From Saliniramus fredricksonii (GTDB lineage: Bacteria > Pseudomonadota > Alphaproteobacteria > Rhizobiales > Beijerinckiaceae), in the NCBI RefSeq assembly GCF_900094735.1, contig NZ_FMBM01000002.1:1922001-1986000 (forward strand): DNA of 64,000 nt, given 5' to 3'. Below are positions 54,730-63,198 of the stretch, piece after piece. Position 1 is the first letter of the stretch. Each line of letters opens with the position of its first letter. The translations under genes were made by a program, and so were the position numbers. Under the pieces are notes generated by a model. It searched no databases. It saw only the letters and a program-made list of their open reading frames with translations, and had not been told where the DNA came from.

Positions 54730-55827
54730 ATGGCCAATGAAAACGACGCTTCCCGCGCCAGCGCCGCGCGGGCCCAGACGCTGAGCGATCTCAATGAGCG
54801 TTCGCGCGAGATATTCCGGCAGATCGTCGAGAATTATCTCGCCTCGGGCGAACCGCTCGGCTCGCGCAATATCTCGCGCCTGCTCTCGGTCTCGCTCTCG
54901 CCGGCGAGCGTGCGCAACGTCATGGCGGATCTCGAACATGCCGGGCTGATCTATGCCCCGCATACCAGCGCCGGGCGCCTGCCCACGGAGAGCGGCCTGC
55001 GCTTTTTCGTCGATGCCATGCTGGAGATCGGCGATCTCGACCGGACGGAGCGCGAGCGCATCGAGGTGGAGATGCGGGCCGCCGCCATGGAGCAGAATTT
55101 CGAGGGCGCGCTCGCCCAGGCCTCCGCCATGCTCTCGGGCCTGTCGCGCGGGGCCGGGGTGGTGGCGACGACGAAGCAGGATGCACCGCTCAAGCATATC
55201 GAATTCGTACGCCTCGACCCTGCGCGCGCCCTCGTCGTCCTCGTCTCGGAGGACGGCTCGGTGGAAAACCGCCTGCTCGATCTGCCACCCGGCCTGCCGG
55301 CCTCGGCGCTGGTGGAGGCGGGCAACTTCCTCAATGCCCGCATTCGCGGCAAGACGCTGGGCGATATCAAGCATGAAGCCCAGGCCATGCGCGAGACCAT
55401 GGAGCAGGAGCTCGATGCGCTCACCGCCCGGCTGATCGAAGCCGGCGTCGCCATGCCGGCCCAGAGCGGCGAGGCGCGCCACCTGATCGTGCGCGGCCAG
55501 GCCAATCTCCTGGAAGACCTGAAAGCGATCGAGGATCTCGAACGCATCCGCCTCCTCTTTGATGATCTCGAAACCCAGACCGATGTCGTCGAACTGCTCA
55601 CCCGCACCGAACACGGTGAGGGGGTGCGCATCTTCATCGGCTCCGAGAACAAGCTGTTCTCGCTCTCCGGCTCCTCGCTGATCGCAGCCCCCTTCCACGA
55701 TCCGCAGCAGAAACTCGTCGGCGTCCTCGGCGTCATCGGACCGACGCGCCTGAACTACGCCCGGATTGTCCCCATGGTCGACTACACCGCCCGCGTCCTC
55801 TCGCGCATCATCAAGGAAGGGCGGTAA
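54730..55827 (+). CDS. hrcA: heat-inducible transcription repressor
   Basis: 365 residues. HrcA represses groESL and dnaK operons by binding CIRCE. N-terminal winged helix includes [27 protein letters not shown] and [41 protein letters not shown], the standard signature; then LSRGAGVV and the C-terminal [24 protein letters not shown]. Usually grpE follows hrcA directly; here the next gene is convergent DUF4236, so the pair is split. No CIRCE palindrome was seen upstream. Confidence 0.96.
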   Translation: MANENDASRASAARAQTLSDLNERSREIFRQIVENYLASGEPLGSRNISRLLSVSLSPASVRNVMADLEHAGLIYAPHTSAGRLPTESGLRFFVDAMLEIGDLDRTERERIEVEMRAAAMEQNFEGALAQASAMLSGLSRGAGVVATTKQDAPLKHIEFVRLDPARALVVLVSEDGSVENRLLDLPPGLPASALVEAGNFLNARIRGKTLGDIKHEAQAMRETMEQELDALTARLIEAGVAMPAQSGEARHLIVRGQANLLEDLKAIEDLERIRLLFDDLETQTDVVELLTRTEHGEGVRIFIGSENKLFSLSGSSLIAAPFHDPQQKLVGVLGVIGPTRLNYARIVPMVDYTARVLSRIIKEGR

Positions 55828-55865
55828 GCGTTCGGGTTGGCGATGATGGCCGCGCGGCGAAGCAC

Positions 55866-57077
55866 TCACCCGGCATGCGGCGTGATCTCGCGCAACTCGC
55901 CGGTGCGGGTCTGATCGCGGATCAGGTCGAAGCGGGCGAGCGCCTCTGCGACATCGACCAGTTCCAGCCGGTCGAAACGAATATCGCTCCATTGCGCCCG
56001 CGCGATCCGCACTGAGAGAATATGGACATCGCGCGTGCCGCCCGTCGCTGGATCGGGGCGTTGCGTATAACCGCCGAGGGTCACTTCCTGCAGGGTTGGC
56101 AGGCTCGCGAAAGCCTCGCCGGCGATGCGGAACAGGCTGGCATGGGCGAGATAGGAGAAATCCCGGCGCTTTTGCGTGGCATTGCGCTTCTTCTCACGCA
56201 CTGAAAGACCCCGCGCGGCCACCTCCCATTCGGTGTCGGGAATTGCATCGCCTTCGGGAAGGTCAATATCAAGGGCGAGCGTCGCGAGATCGTCGCCGAA
56301 ATCGAAGCAGACCTCCGTCGGGCGCGCCCAGGCGATGGCGGAGAGGCGACTCGATATCTGGGCAGCCATCGCTTCAGCCTCGCCCTCATGCAAGGCGTTG
56401 TTGAGCGCTTCCAGCTCGGCCAGCATCGCGGCATAGGCCTCCGATTCGGTCTGCCAGGCGGCCACCGCCTCCGCGTGACGCGCCTGCGCCTTGGCGTTCT
56501 CGGCCTCGATCCGCGCGCGTTGGAGGAACAGCCGCTCCCAGAAACCGACCTCCCGCATGACCGGCTCTTGCGGGCGCATCGGCGGCGGCTCGGCGGGATG
56601 GTAGGGCTCGAAGAGCGGCGCCGGCGTGTCGAGATGGATGCCGAGGCATGCGTGCAGTTCTTCGTTGCGCGTCGCCGCCCAGGCTTCGAGATGCTCGCGC
56701 AGTGCATCCGCGTGGGTGCTGCGCACCTTGCGCACCAGGGTCGGCGGAAGCGGTGAGCCGTCCGCGAAGTGAAGACTGAGCTTGCCCTCGCTGTCGAGCC
56801 GCAGCACGACGTCTTCGAGGTCGACGGGATCAGTGGCACTGCCCGCGCTCGCGCGCCCACCGCCCCCGCCACCCCCGCGCTTGGCAGCACCGGCCGAAGA
56901 CAGTTTCTGCCGAAAGGCAATCCCCGTTCCCGGAATGCCGACATGGCTGTGGGCGCCGCGCCGACCGATCGAGACCGAGGCCCCGCGCGTGCCGACGCTG
57001 AGGCCGAGGCCACTCTTCGACACGTTCAGCCGCACGCCCGGCATCAGCTTGACCCTGCGCTGGAACCTAAACGCCAT
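55866..57077 (-). CDS. DUF4236 protein with coiled-coil region
   Basis: 403 residues. The first 55 residues (MAFRFQRRVKLMPGVRLNVSKSGLGLSVGTRGASVSIGRRGA) are the DUF4236 module, a Gly- and Ser-rich domain seen at the N-terminus of varied bacterial proteins. A Gly-rich linker follows, then a helical or coiled-coil stretch at about 180-245 (RIEAENAKAQARHAEAVAAWQTESEAYAAMLAELEALN) and a mixed domain to the end. Its start overlaps the end of the upstream ion channel by 11 bases, so the two are cotranscribed. Function unknown. Confidence 0.8.
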   Translation of the reverse strand: MAFRFQRRVKLMPGVRLNVSKSGLGLSVGTRGASVSIGRRGAHSHVGIPGTGIAFRQKLSSAGAAKRGGGGGGGRASAGSATDPVDLEDVVLRLDSEGKLSLHFADGSPLPPTLVRKVRSTHADALREHLEAWAATRNEELHACLGIHLDTPAPLFEPYHPAEPPPMRPQEPVMREVGFWERLFLQRARIEAENAKAQARHAEAVAAWQTESEAYAAMLAELEALNNALHEGEAEAMAAQISSRLSAIAWARPTEVCFDFGDDLATLALDIDLPEGDAIPDTEWEVAARGLSVREKKRNATQKRRDFSYLAHASLFRIAGEAFASLPTLQEVTLGGYTQRPDPATGGTRDVHILSVRIARAQWSDIRFDRLELVDVAEALARFDLIRDQTRTGELREITPHAG

Positions 57078-57846
57078 TCCCGTCCTCCTTGCTGTCCTGT
57101 TCGCGCCGGCGCTGAAGCGCGTCGCTGAATGCCGAGGCGAGGATCCCCGCCGGCATGGCGATCAGGCCGACGCCGGTAATCGCCGTCAGCGTGGCGAAGA
57201 CCCGGCCCATTGGCGTGATCGGCACCACATCGCCGTAGCCCACCGTCGTCAACGTCGCCACCGCCCACCACATCGCCCTCGGAATCGAGCCGAAGGCATC
57301 GGGCTGCAACCCGCCCTCCAGCAGGTACAAGGCCGAAGCCGAGACGATCAGCAGCGCAACGGCGATCGCGAGGCTGACGCCGAGCTCGTAACGCCGCGCA
57401 CCAACCGCCTCCCCGATGGTGCGAAAGGCCTCGGCGAAACGCCCCAGCTTCGCCACCCGCAACAGGCGCGCGAGGCGCAAAAGCCGCAGGATCGCGCCCT
57501 CGAAACCCACGAGCGAAACCGCCATCGTGATGATCACGAAGAGATCGAGCAGCGCCATCGGGCGGCGCGCATAGGCCATACGCGAGGGGAAGCGGGGATT
57601 CTCGACGCAGACCCACAGGCGCGCGACATACTCCACCGCGAAGACCGTCAGAATCAGCAGTTCGAGCCTGTAAAGCAGGGTGAAATAGGCATCATGCAGC
57701 GCCGGCTCGGTCTCAAGCACGACGAGAAGCAGCGAGATCAGGATGAGCCAGATGATGGCCCGGTTGAGCGGGGAGAGCCCGGGCCGAGGCCGCAGATCAG
57801 GATCGAGGGCGCCTGCCAGCGCCCGGCGCAATCGGCTCGTCTTCAC
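57067..57846 (-). CDS. voltage-gated potassium-channel-like protein
   Basis: 259 residues with six membrane helices. An S4-like charged helix (RLLRLARLLRVAKLGR, about 121-136) precedes the pore loop and selectivity filter TVGYGD at 201-206, followed by S6 (ITGVGLIAMPAGILASAF). So this is a full Kv-type channel of the Ion_trans family, not a two-helix channel. It overlaps DUF4236 by 11 bases, suggesting that the DUF4236 protein acts with the channel; this is inference. No regulatory RCK or cyclic-nucleotide domain is present. Confidence 0.92.
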   Translation of the reverse strand: MKTSRLRRALAGALDPDLRPRPGLSPLNRAIIWLILISLLLVVLETEPALHDAYFTLLYRLELLILTVFAVEYVARLWVCVENPRFPSRMAYARRPMALLDLFVIITMAVSLVGFEGAILRLLRLARLLRVAKLGRFAEAFRTIGEAVGARRYELGVSLAIAVALLIVSASALYLLEGGLQPDAFGSIPRAMWWAVATLTTVGYGDVVPITPMGRVFATLTAITGVGLIAMPAGILASAFSDALQRRREQDSKEDGNGV

Positions 57847-58151
57847 CTGCCAGCCTCACACCGCGTGAATCAACCAGAAATAGTTTTGATGAAAAGTGAC
57901 GTACGTGCAAATCGTGGTTTTAGAATCTCTTGTTAACAATCATGCGAACGAGGTTGCTGCCGGGCTCCGCCTTCCCCCCCCCTCCGTCGGGGAAAGGGGT
58001 TGGCGGTTAGGGGCGTATCAGGATAAATCACGAGGTCGATAAAGCACGCGGACGGCATCGACGCCGGAGAATTATCATCACCGCCCCTCACCCCGGCCCC
58101 TCTGCACGGAGGGAGGGGGAGATCGCCCTGCATCAAGCGCCAGCCGCCCCC
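57847..58151. repeat. gene-free region with GC-rich inverted repeat, left flank of the ISAs1 element
   Basis: 305 bases. A promoter-like AT-rich stretch (57880-57945) is followed by two GC-rich arms in inverse orientation: about 57970-58015 (CCCCCCTCCGTCGGGG and GGTTAGGGGCG) and about 58083-58125 (CGCCCCTCACCCC and CACGGAGGGAGGGGG). Such arms are of the kind found as intergenic repeats in related genomes. The last ten bases, AGCCGCCCCC at 58142-58151, are the left target duplication of the ISAs1 element. Confidence 0.5.
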
Positions 58152-59406
58152 CAGAAGAATCGGGTGAACGCATCTACGCCTTGACGAGGCTTGCGAGGAA
58201 ATCGTCGTCCCAGGCTGCCGTCATTCGCCGGAGGCGCTGGGAGTCCTTTCCGGGGGCTCTGCGGATGAGATTGCTGGCCATGTGCTTGATCGTGGTGAAG
58301 TTTGCGGGTGCGTTTTCCGTTCGCACGCGGCATTCGTCGTCGCGAAAGACCATATCCATCACCCAGTGGAGGCTGTTCTCGATGGCCCAATGATCGCGGA
58401 TCATCGGTCCGACGGCGCTGGCCCCGAGGGTCAGGGAGGTGATGTAGAGGCGCGTCTGACGGGCCGTCGTGCCGTCGATCTCGCGCTGGCTCTCGACGAC
58501 GACGATACCTTTCAACCCGGGCCAGTCATGGCGTTCGCGCAGCCATTCGACATCATGGATCACAGTATATCGTCGTGTTTCGATGCGTCCGTGCTCGCCG
58601 TCGAGTGTCTCGAACCGGCTGATCGCCGCATCCTTGAAGCCGTTTTCCTGCTGCTCTGCGGCAAACAGCTTCACATCTTCGTGCAGCGTTCCCTGATTAC
58701 CTTTGAGGGCGATGATGTAATCGGCTTTCCCGGCGATGATCCTGGCGGCGATGCTTCGCTGCGCGCCGATGGCGTCGATGGTGACGACGGCCCCTTCGAT
58801 TGCCATCATGTCCAGAAGTGCGGGGATGGCGACGATCTCGTTGGACTTTGCGGCGACGGCGACCTGTCCTATCACGAGGCGCTGGCGGGCGGCAAAGGCC
58901 GAGACCATGTGGATCGGTTCCTTCGCTCCCTTCCTGCTCCCGGAACGCCGGGAGGTCTTGCCGTCGATGGCGATGACGTCCGCCGGCGTCCGCGTCAGCG
59001 CCGCAACCCACGAAACGAAGCAGCGCTGGAAGGCCTGCGCATCGAGCGTCGCGAAGATATCGCCCAGATGATCGTGCGACGGCGTGCCGTTCGCGAAGGG
59101 TCTGAAGCGGCGCAGAAGATCAGGCTTCCTCTCGCCAAACCGCGCGATGTCGGTGAACGTCTCCGCCCCCGCGAGTACCGCAAGCAGGCACAGGAGCAGC
59201 ACCTCGTCCAGCGGATGCTGAACCTTCCCCGGCTGCCTATGGTCCGGCATGTCCTTGAAATACGCCAGAAAAACCGTCGTCTCGGCCAACGCGACAAAAT
59301 CGCCCTCATGCTCCACCATCGAAATCTCCTCCCAAGCGAATCAGAGGACTTCGACAGATTCAGCACTTCAGCGCGTTGTCACGACATTCTTCACCCGATT
59401 GCCCTG
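58152..59406 (-). mobile_element. ISAs1-family insertion sequence, complete
   Basis: 1255 bases. Imperfect terminal inverted repeats: left CAGAAGAATCGGGTGAA, right (reverse complement) CAGGGCAATCGGGTGAA, 14 of 17 matching. A 10-bp direct repeat AGCCGCCCCC flanks it at 58142-58151 and 59407-59416. It holds one intact transposase. It lies 103 bases upstream of the thrC start. Confidence 0.93.
58174..59319 (-). CDS. ISAs1-family transposase
   Basis: 381 residues, full length and undamaged. Motifs of this DDE family: KDMPDHRQPGKVQHPLDEVLLLCLLAVLAGAETFTDI at the N-terminus, the catalytic-Asp region DVIAIDGKTSRRS, DYIIALKGNQGTLHEDV, and WAIENSLHWVMDMVFRDDECRVR near the end, where the last catalytic Glu lies. 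The starting ATG fits the family. The product may be active. Confidence 0.95.
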   Translation of the reverse strand: MVEHEGDFVALAETTVFLAYFKDMPDHRQPGKVQHPLDEVLLLCLLAVLAGAETFTDIARFGERKPDLLRRFRPFANGTPSHDHLGDIFATLDAQAFQRCFVSWVAALTRTPADVIAIDGKTSRRSGSRKGAKEPIHMVSAFAARQRLVIGQVAVAAKSNEIVAIPALLDMMAIEGAVVTIDAIGAQRSIAARIIAGKADYIIALKGNQGTLHEDVKLFAAEQQENGFKDAAISRFETLDGEHGRIETRRYTVIHDVEWLRERHDWPGLKGIVVVESQREIDGTTARQTRLYITSLTLGASAVGPMIRDHWAIENSLHWVMDMVFRDDECRVRTENAPANFTTIKHMASNLIRRAPGKDSQRLRRMTAAWDDDFLASLVKA

Positions 59407-59509
59407 AGCCGCCCCCGATCAAGCCTTGTCGCCTGCCGGGTGAAGGAATATGGTCCGGCCCGCGTGGCGCCGAGGGCGCGGCGCAGCCAGATGACGAGGA
59501 TGACGGGCC

Positions 59510-60919
59510 GTGCTGCATATCTCCACCCGGGGCGAAGCGCCCGCGATCGGTTTCAACGATGCGCTGCTCACCGGGCTCGCGCGCGATGGCGGGCTCTATG
59601 TGCCGAGAAGCTATCCGCAGATCGATGCGCAGACCATTGCCGGCTATGCCGGGCGCCCCTATGCGGAGGTGGCGCGCGACGTACTGGGCCGGCTCGTCGA
59701 TGGCGAGATCGCCGATGACGCCTTCACCGCCATGGTCGAGGGTGCCTATGCGGTGTTTCGCCACCCCGCCACCTGCCCGCTGGTGCAGATCGGCGACAAT
59801 CTCTTCGTGCTCGAACTCTTCCACGGCCCCACCCTCGCCTTCAAGGATGTGGCGATGCAGTTGCTCGCGCGGCTGATGGATCACGTCTTGAAGGAACGCG
59901 GCCAGCGCGCCACCATCGTCGGCGCCACCTCCGGCGATACCGGTTCAGCGGCGGTGGAGGCGTTTTCCGGGCTCGATCAGGTCGATATCTTCATCCTCTA
60001 TCCCGATGGCCGCGTCTCGGAGGTCCAGCGCCGCCAGATGACGACGGTGGCAGCGCCCAATGTCCATGCCATCGCCCTGGAGGGCAATTTCGACGATTGC
60101 CAGGCCATCGTGAAAGGCATGTTCAACCATGCCGATTTCCGCGACGAGTTGCTGCTATCGGGCGTGAATTCCATCAACTGGGCCCGCGTCGCAGCGCAGG
60201 CGGTGTACTACTTCACCGCCGCGGTGGCACTGGGCGGCCCGCACCGTCCCGTCTCCTTCACCGTGCCAACGGGCAATTTCGGCGATATCCTCGCCGGCCA
60301 TATCGCGAAAGCGATGGGGCTGCCGGTGGCGGATCTCCAGATCGCGAGCAATGCCAACGACATCCTGCCGCGCGCGCTGGAGAGCGGCGAATACGCCATC
60401 AAGGGCGTGATGCCGACCATCTCGCCCTCGATGGATATCCAGATCTCCTCCAATTTCGAGCGGCTTCTCTTCGAGGCCTATGGCCGCGACGGCGCCGCCA
60501 TCCGGGGGCTGATGGGGCAGCTCGCGCAAGCGCGCGCCTTCACCATCGCTCCCGAGCCGCTGGCGCGCATCCGTGCGGAATTCTCTGCATGCGCCGTCCC
60601 CGAGCCGGACGTTACCGAGGAAATCGGCGTGACGCGGCGCGAAGCCGGCTACCTGCTCGATCCGCATACGGCGATCGGCGTGCGCGCGGCCCGCGCAGCC
60701 CTCAAGCATGATCCCGCCACGCCGCGCGTCGTGCTCGCCACCGCCCATCCGGCGAAATTCCCCGATGCGGTCGAGAAGGCCAGCGGCATCCGACCAAAGC
60801 TGCCGGCGCATCTGGCCGATCTCTATAAGCGCGACGAGCGTTTCTCCGTGGTCGCGAACGACCAGGGCGCGGTGGAGCGCTTCATCCGGGAACGCTCGCG
60901 CATCGTGGCCGGCGGCTGA
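59510..60919 (+). CDS. thrC: threonine synthase
   Basis: 469 residues. PLP enzyme making threonine from O-phosphohomoserine. It begins LHISTRGEAPAIGFNDALLTGLARDGGLYVP, and the PLP lysine is K112 of GPTLAFKDVAMQ. TSGDTGSAAVEAF and VPTGNFGDILAG are the phosphate- and cofactor-binding loops. GTG at 59510, with GAGGATGACGGG upstream, is the start. The ISAs1 element ends 103 bases before it, so its native promoter may have been displaced. It is followed by an M16 peptidase three bases later. Confidence 0.96.
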   Translation: MLHISTRGEAPAIGFNDALLTGLARDGGLYVPRSYPQIDAQTIAGYAGRPYAEVARDVLGRLVDGEIADDAFTAMVEGAYAVFRHPATCPLVQIGDNLFVLELFHGPTLAFKDVAMQLLARLMDHVLKERGQRATIVGATSGDTGSAAVEAFSGLDQVDIFILYPDGRVSEVQRRQMTTVAAPNVHAIALEGNFDDCQAIVKGMFNHADFRDELLLSGVNSINWARVAAQAVYYFTAAVALGGPHRPVSFTVPTGNFGDILAGHIAKAMGLPVADLQIASNANDILPRALESGEYAIKGVMPTISPSMDIQISSNFERLLFEAYGRDGAAIRGLMGQLAQARAFTIAPEPLARIRAEFSACAVPEPDVTEEIGVTRREAGYLLDPHTAIGVRAARAALKHDPATPRVVLATAHPAKFPDAVEKASGIRPKLPAHLADLYKRDERFSVVANDQGAVERFIRERSRIVAGG

Positions 60920-60921
60920 TC

Positions 60922-62202
60922 ATGAGCAGCCATCGCGACATGCAGATCACCGTGCTCGAAAACGGGCTCACGGTGGCCACCGAATCGATGCCCTCGATCG
61001 CCACGGTGGCGCTCGGCATCTGGGTCGGTGCCGGGGCGCGCAACGAGCGCGAGGATGAGCACGGGCTTTCGCATCTGATCGAGCATATGGCCTTCAAGGG
61101 GACCCGACGACGCTCGGCCCGGGCCATCGCCGAGGATATCGAGAATGTCGGCGGTGACATCAACGCGGCGACCGGCGTCGAATATACCTGCTATACGGCG
61201 CGGGTTCTGGGCGAGGATATCGGTGTCGCCCTCGACGTGCTCGGCGATATCCTCACCGATTCGGTGCATGACGAGGCCGAGCTTGCGCGCGAGCGCGGGG
61301 TGATCCTCCAGGAGATTGCCTCGGTCGAGGACATGCCTGATGATCTCGTCACCGATGTGATGATGGAAACGGCCTTTCCCGGCCAGGCGCTGGGGCGGCG
61401 GATCCTGGGGCGGCCCGAGACCGTGCGCAGCTTCACTCCCGACATGATCCGCGCCTTCTGCGCGCGCGAATACGCGCCAGAACGCATGGTCGTCACCGCC
61501 GCCGGCAATGTCGAGCATGCCCGCGTGGTGGACGCGGCGCGGCGCTTCTTCGGCGGGCTCGGCCCGCATCTGCCCGACGCGCTGCTGCCCGGTCTCTATC
61601 ATGGCGGCGAGGCGCGGCTGAAGCGCGACCACGAACAGGCCAATCTCGTCATCGGCCTGCACGGGCGCTCCTTCACCGATCCGCAATACTATGCCACGCA
61701 GATCTTCGCGCAGGTTCTGGGCGGTTCGCTCTCCTCGCGGCTGTGGCAGGAAGTGCGCGAGAAGCGCGGGCTGGCCTATTCCGTAGACGCCTTCCACTGG
61801 CCATTCAGCGATACCGGCGTTTTCGGTATCGGCGCGGGCGTCGCCGGGTCAGATATCCCGGAATTTCTCGATGTCACCATCGACACAATGCGCGAAGCCA
61901 CGCTGGCGCTGGACGACAGCGAATTGAAGCGCGCCAAGGCGCAGATGAAGGTCGGGCTGCAGGCGGCGATGGAGACGCCCGGCGGGCGGATCGAACGCAT
62001 GGCGCGCCAGATCCTCGCCTGGGGGCGCGTCGTGCCAATCGACGATCTCGTCGCCAAGGTCGAGGCGCTGGAGGTGGATGCGGTGCGCGCTGCGGGGGCG
62101 CATCTGCTCGAAAGCTGGCCGACGCTCGCCGCCATCGGCCCGATCGGGACCTTACCGTCGCTGGAGACGATTGCCGATCGTCTCGCGCATGGTGAGGGAT
62201 GA
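60922..62202 (+). CDS. M16 family zinc peptidase (processing-peptidase-like)
   Basis: 426 residues. Inverted zinc motif HLIEH (H51, E54, H55) with the downstream Glu at about 131 (GVILQEI) is intact, and the C-terminal half has the substrate-binding SRLWQEVREKRGLAYSV. So this is an active M16B-type subunit, related to mitochondrial processing peptidase. Two bases separate it from thrC, so they are cotranscribed. Substrate unknown; such genes are common next to thrC in related bacteria. Confidence 0.94.
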   Translation: MSSHRDMQITVLENGLTVATESMPSIATVALGIWVGAGARNEREDEHGLSHLIEHMAFKGTRRRSARAIAEDIENVGGDINAATGVEYTCYTARVLGEDIGVALDVLGDILTDSVHDEAELARERGVILQEIASVEDMPDDLVTDVMMETAFPGQALGRRILGRPETVRSFTPDMIRAFCAREYAPERMVVTAAGNVEHARVVDAARRFFGGLGPHLPDALLPGLYHGGEARLKRDHEQANLVIGLHGRSFTDPQYYATQIFAQVLGGSLSSRLWQEVREKRGLAYSVDAFHWPFSDTGVFGIGAGVAGSDIPEFLDVTIDTMREATLALDDSELKRAKAQMKVGLQAAMETPGGRIERMARQILAWGRVVPIDDLVAKVEALEVDAVRAAGAHLLESWPTLAAIGPIGTLPSLETIADRLAHGEG

Positions 62203-62209
62203 CCCGTAA

Positions 62210-62244
62210 AACGAAAGAAGGCCGCCCTGCGGGGGGGCGGCCTT
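62210..62244. terminator. bidirectional terminator between the M16 gene and the microORF
   Basis: AAGGCCGCCC (62218-62227) pairs with GGGCGGCCTT (62235-62244), loop TGCGGGG. On the minus strand the stem is followed by CTTTCGTTTTACGG, a good U-rich tail, and on the plus strand by CGCATTGCC, a weak one. It therefore mainly ends the leftward transcript of the microORF, 46 bases past its stop, and may also stop thrC-M16. Confidence 0.82.
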
Positions 62245-62289
62245 CGCATTGCCAAACCACGGCCGGCATCGACCATGACGACGTGATGA

Positions 62290-62367
62290 TCACACGGCGC
62301 GGATCCCCACGAAGGTACGGACCCAGGTCACGGGAGCGGCGGACCGCGGACACAGACAATGAGACAC
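62290..62367 (-). CDS. microORF of 25 codons behind a near-complete anti-Shine-Dalgarno match
   Basis: GTG start at 62367, TGA at 62290-62292. The peptide begins MSHCLCPRSAAPVTWVRT and ends GIRAV. Before the GTG the minus strand reads GAAAGGAGGTGATCCAG, whose complement on the plus strand (CTGGATCACCTCCTTTC, 62367-62383) is identical to the 3' end of 16S rRNA. Spacing from AGGAGG to GTG is seven bases. A terminator follows at 62210-62244. A second mini-frame of eight codons (62372-62398, MSSTNERR) ends inside this site. The peptide is Arg/Cys-containing, unlike known leaders I can name. The role could be a small protein, a leader, or a decoy for ribosomes; start and coding are not certain. 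Confidence 0.5.
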   Translation of the reverse strand: MSHCLCPRSAAPVTWVRTFVGIRAV

Positions 62368-62524
62368 TGGATCACCTCCTTTCGTTTGTTGACGACATGA
62401 AGATGGTGTCCGAAAAAACGCGATTCGCATAGCAGAAAAACCAGGGCCCCTGCCCCGTTTTGCAGCAGCCATGCACAGAATAACGGCTGCGGGCTCTGCG
62501 GCGTGCAGGCGCACCCGCCCCACC

Positions 62525-62615
62525 CACTCTTGCCACGCACTCTTGCCACCCACTCTTGCCACGCACTCTTGCCACCCACTCTTGCCACGCACTCTTGCCA
62601 CGCACTCTTGCCACG
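62525..62615. repeat. 13-bp tandem repeat, seven copies
   Basis: CACTCTTGCCACG repeated exactly seven times, with only the thirteenth base changing (G, C, G, C, G, G, G). The unit is not a multiple of three, so it is non-coding. It sits 87 bases upstream of the DUF2794 start. No spacers, so not a CRISPR. Confidence 0.95.
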
Positions 62616-62702
62616 CAGTCTCGGCATCGCCATCATGCTGGCCACAGTGATAATCCGACCTGTCGGCACGCGGGCGTGCGCTCAGGTCCGCCAGGAGGCT
62701 TG

Positions 62703-63131
62703 ATGAGCGAGAGTGACAAGGCGAAGAAGGCTCATATCGCGAACGGATATGCTGCGAGAGGGCATCCTCCCGGCGCAAGCGTGGTGTCCTTTCCGTCCGG
62801 CGGCGAGGCGTCTGCCGGCAAGCGCGAGACGCAGCCCCGTATCGCCTTCAATCGCGACGAGTTGCGCGAGATCCTGAACGTCTATGGTCGCAAGGTCGCT
62901 GCCGGCGAGTGGCGCGATTACGCCATCGACTTCACCCGCGACAAGGCGGTCTTCTCGGTCTTCCGGCGCACCACCGAAACTCCGCTCTATCGCATCGAGA
63001 AGGATCCGCGCGCCGCACGCCGTCAGGGCGCCTTTTCCGTCGTTGCCGGAACCGGACGCGTGATGAAGCGCGGGCATGAGCTCCGGCGCGTTCTCCAGGT
63101 GCTCGAAAAAGAATTGCGGGTGGTGGATTGA
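62703..63131 (+). CDS. DUF2794 protein
   Basis: 142 residues. The region from about 48 to 130 (FNRDELREILNVYGRKVAAGEWRDYAIDFTRDKAVFSVFRR.. and LYRIEKDP) is the DUF2794 signature of alphaproteobacteria, which has no known function. The first 45 residues are low complexity. AGGAGGCTTG before ATG 62703 decides the start over longer frames. It is followed by the short lipoprotein and lysA. Confidence 0.92.
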   Translation: MSESDKAKKAHIANGYAARGHPPGASVVSFPSGGEASAGKRETQPRIAFNRDELREILNVYGRKVAAGEWRDYAIDFTRDKAVFSVFRRTTETPLYRIEKDPRAARRQGAFSVVAGTGRVMKRGHELRRVLQVLEKELRVVD

Positions 63132-63198
63132 ACCGCGTGCCGGACTCGCCTATCCCCTGTCATGTGATCCAGCTTGCCGCGCATTCCGGAGGCTCCCC

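Noticed and set aside
52155-54794. 879-codon frame on the minus strand
   Set aside because: Antisense shadow of the molybdopterin-binding subunit, without motifs or a start site.
57933-58136. 67-codon minus-strand frame in the GC-rich inverted repeat
   Set aside because: Such frames arise from the repeat itself; no site and no homology.
62525-62615. Possible CRISPR array
   Set aside because: The 13-base units are contiguous with no spacers, and there are no cas genes.
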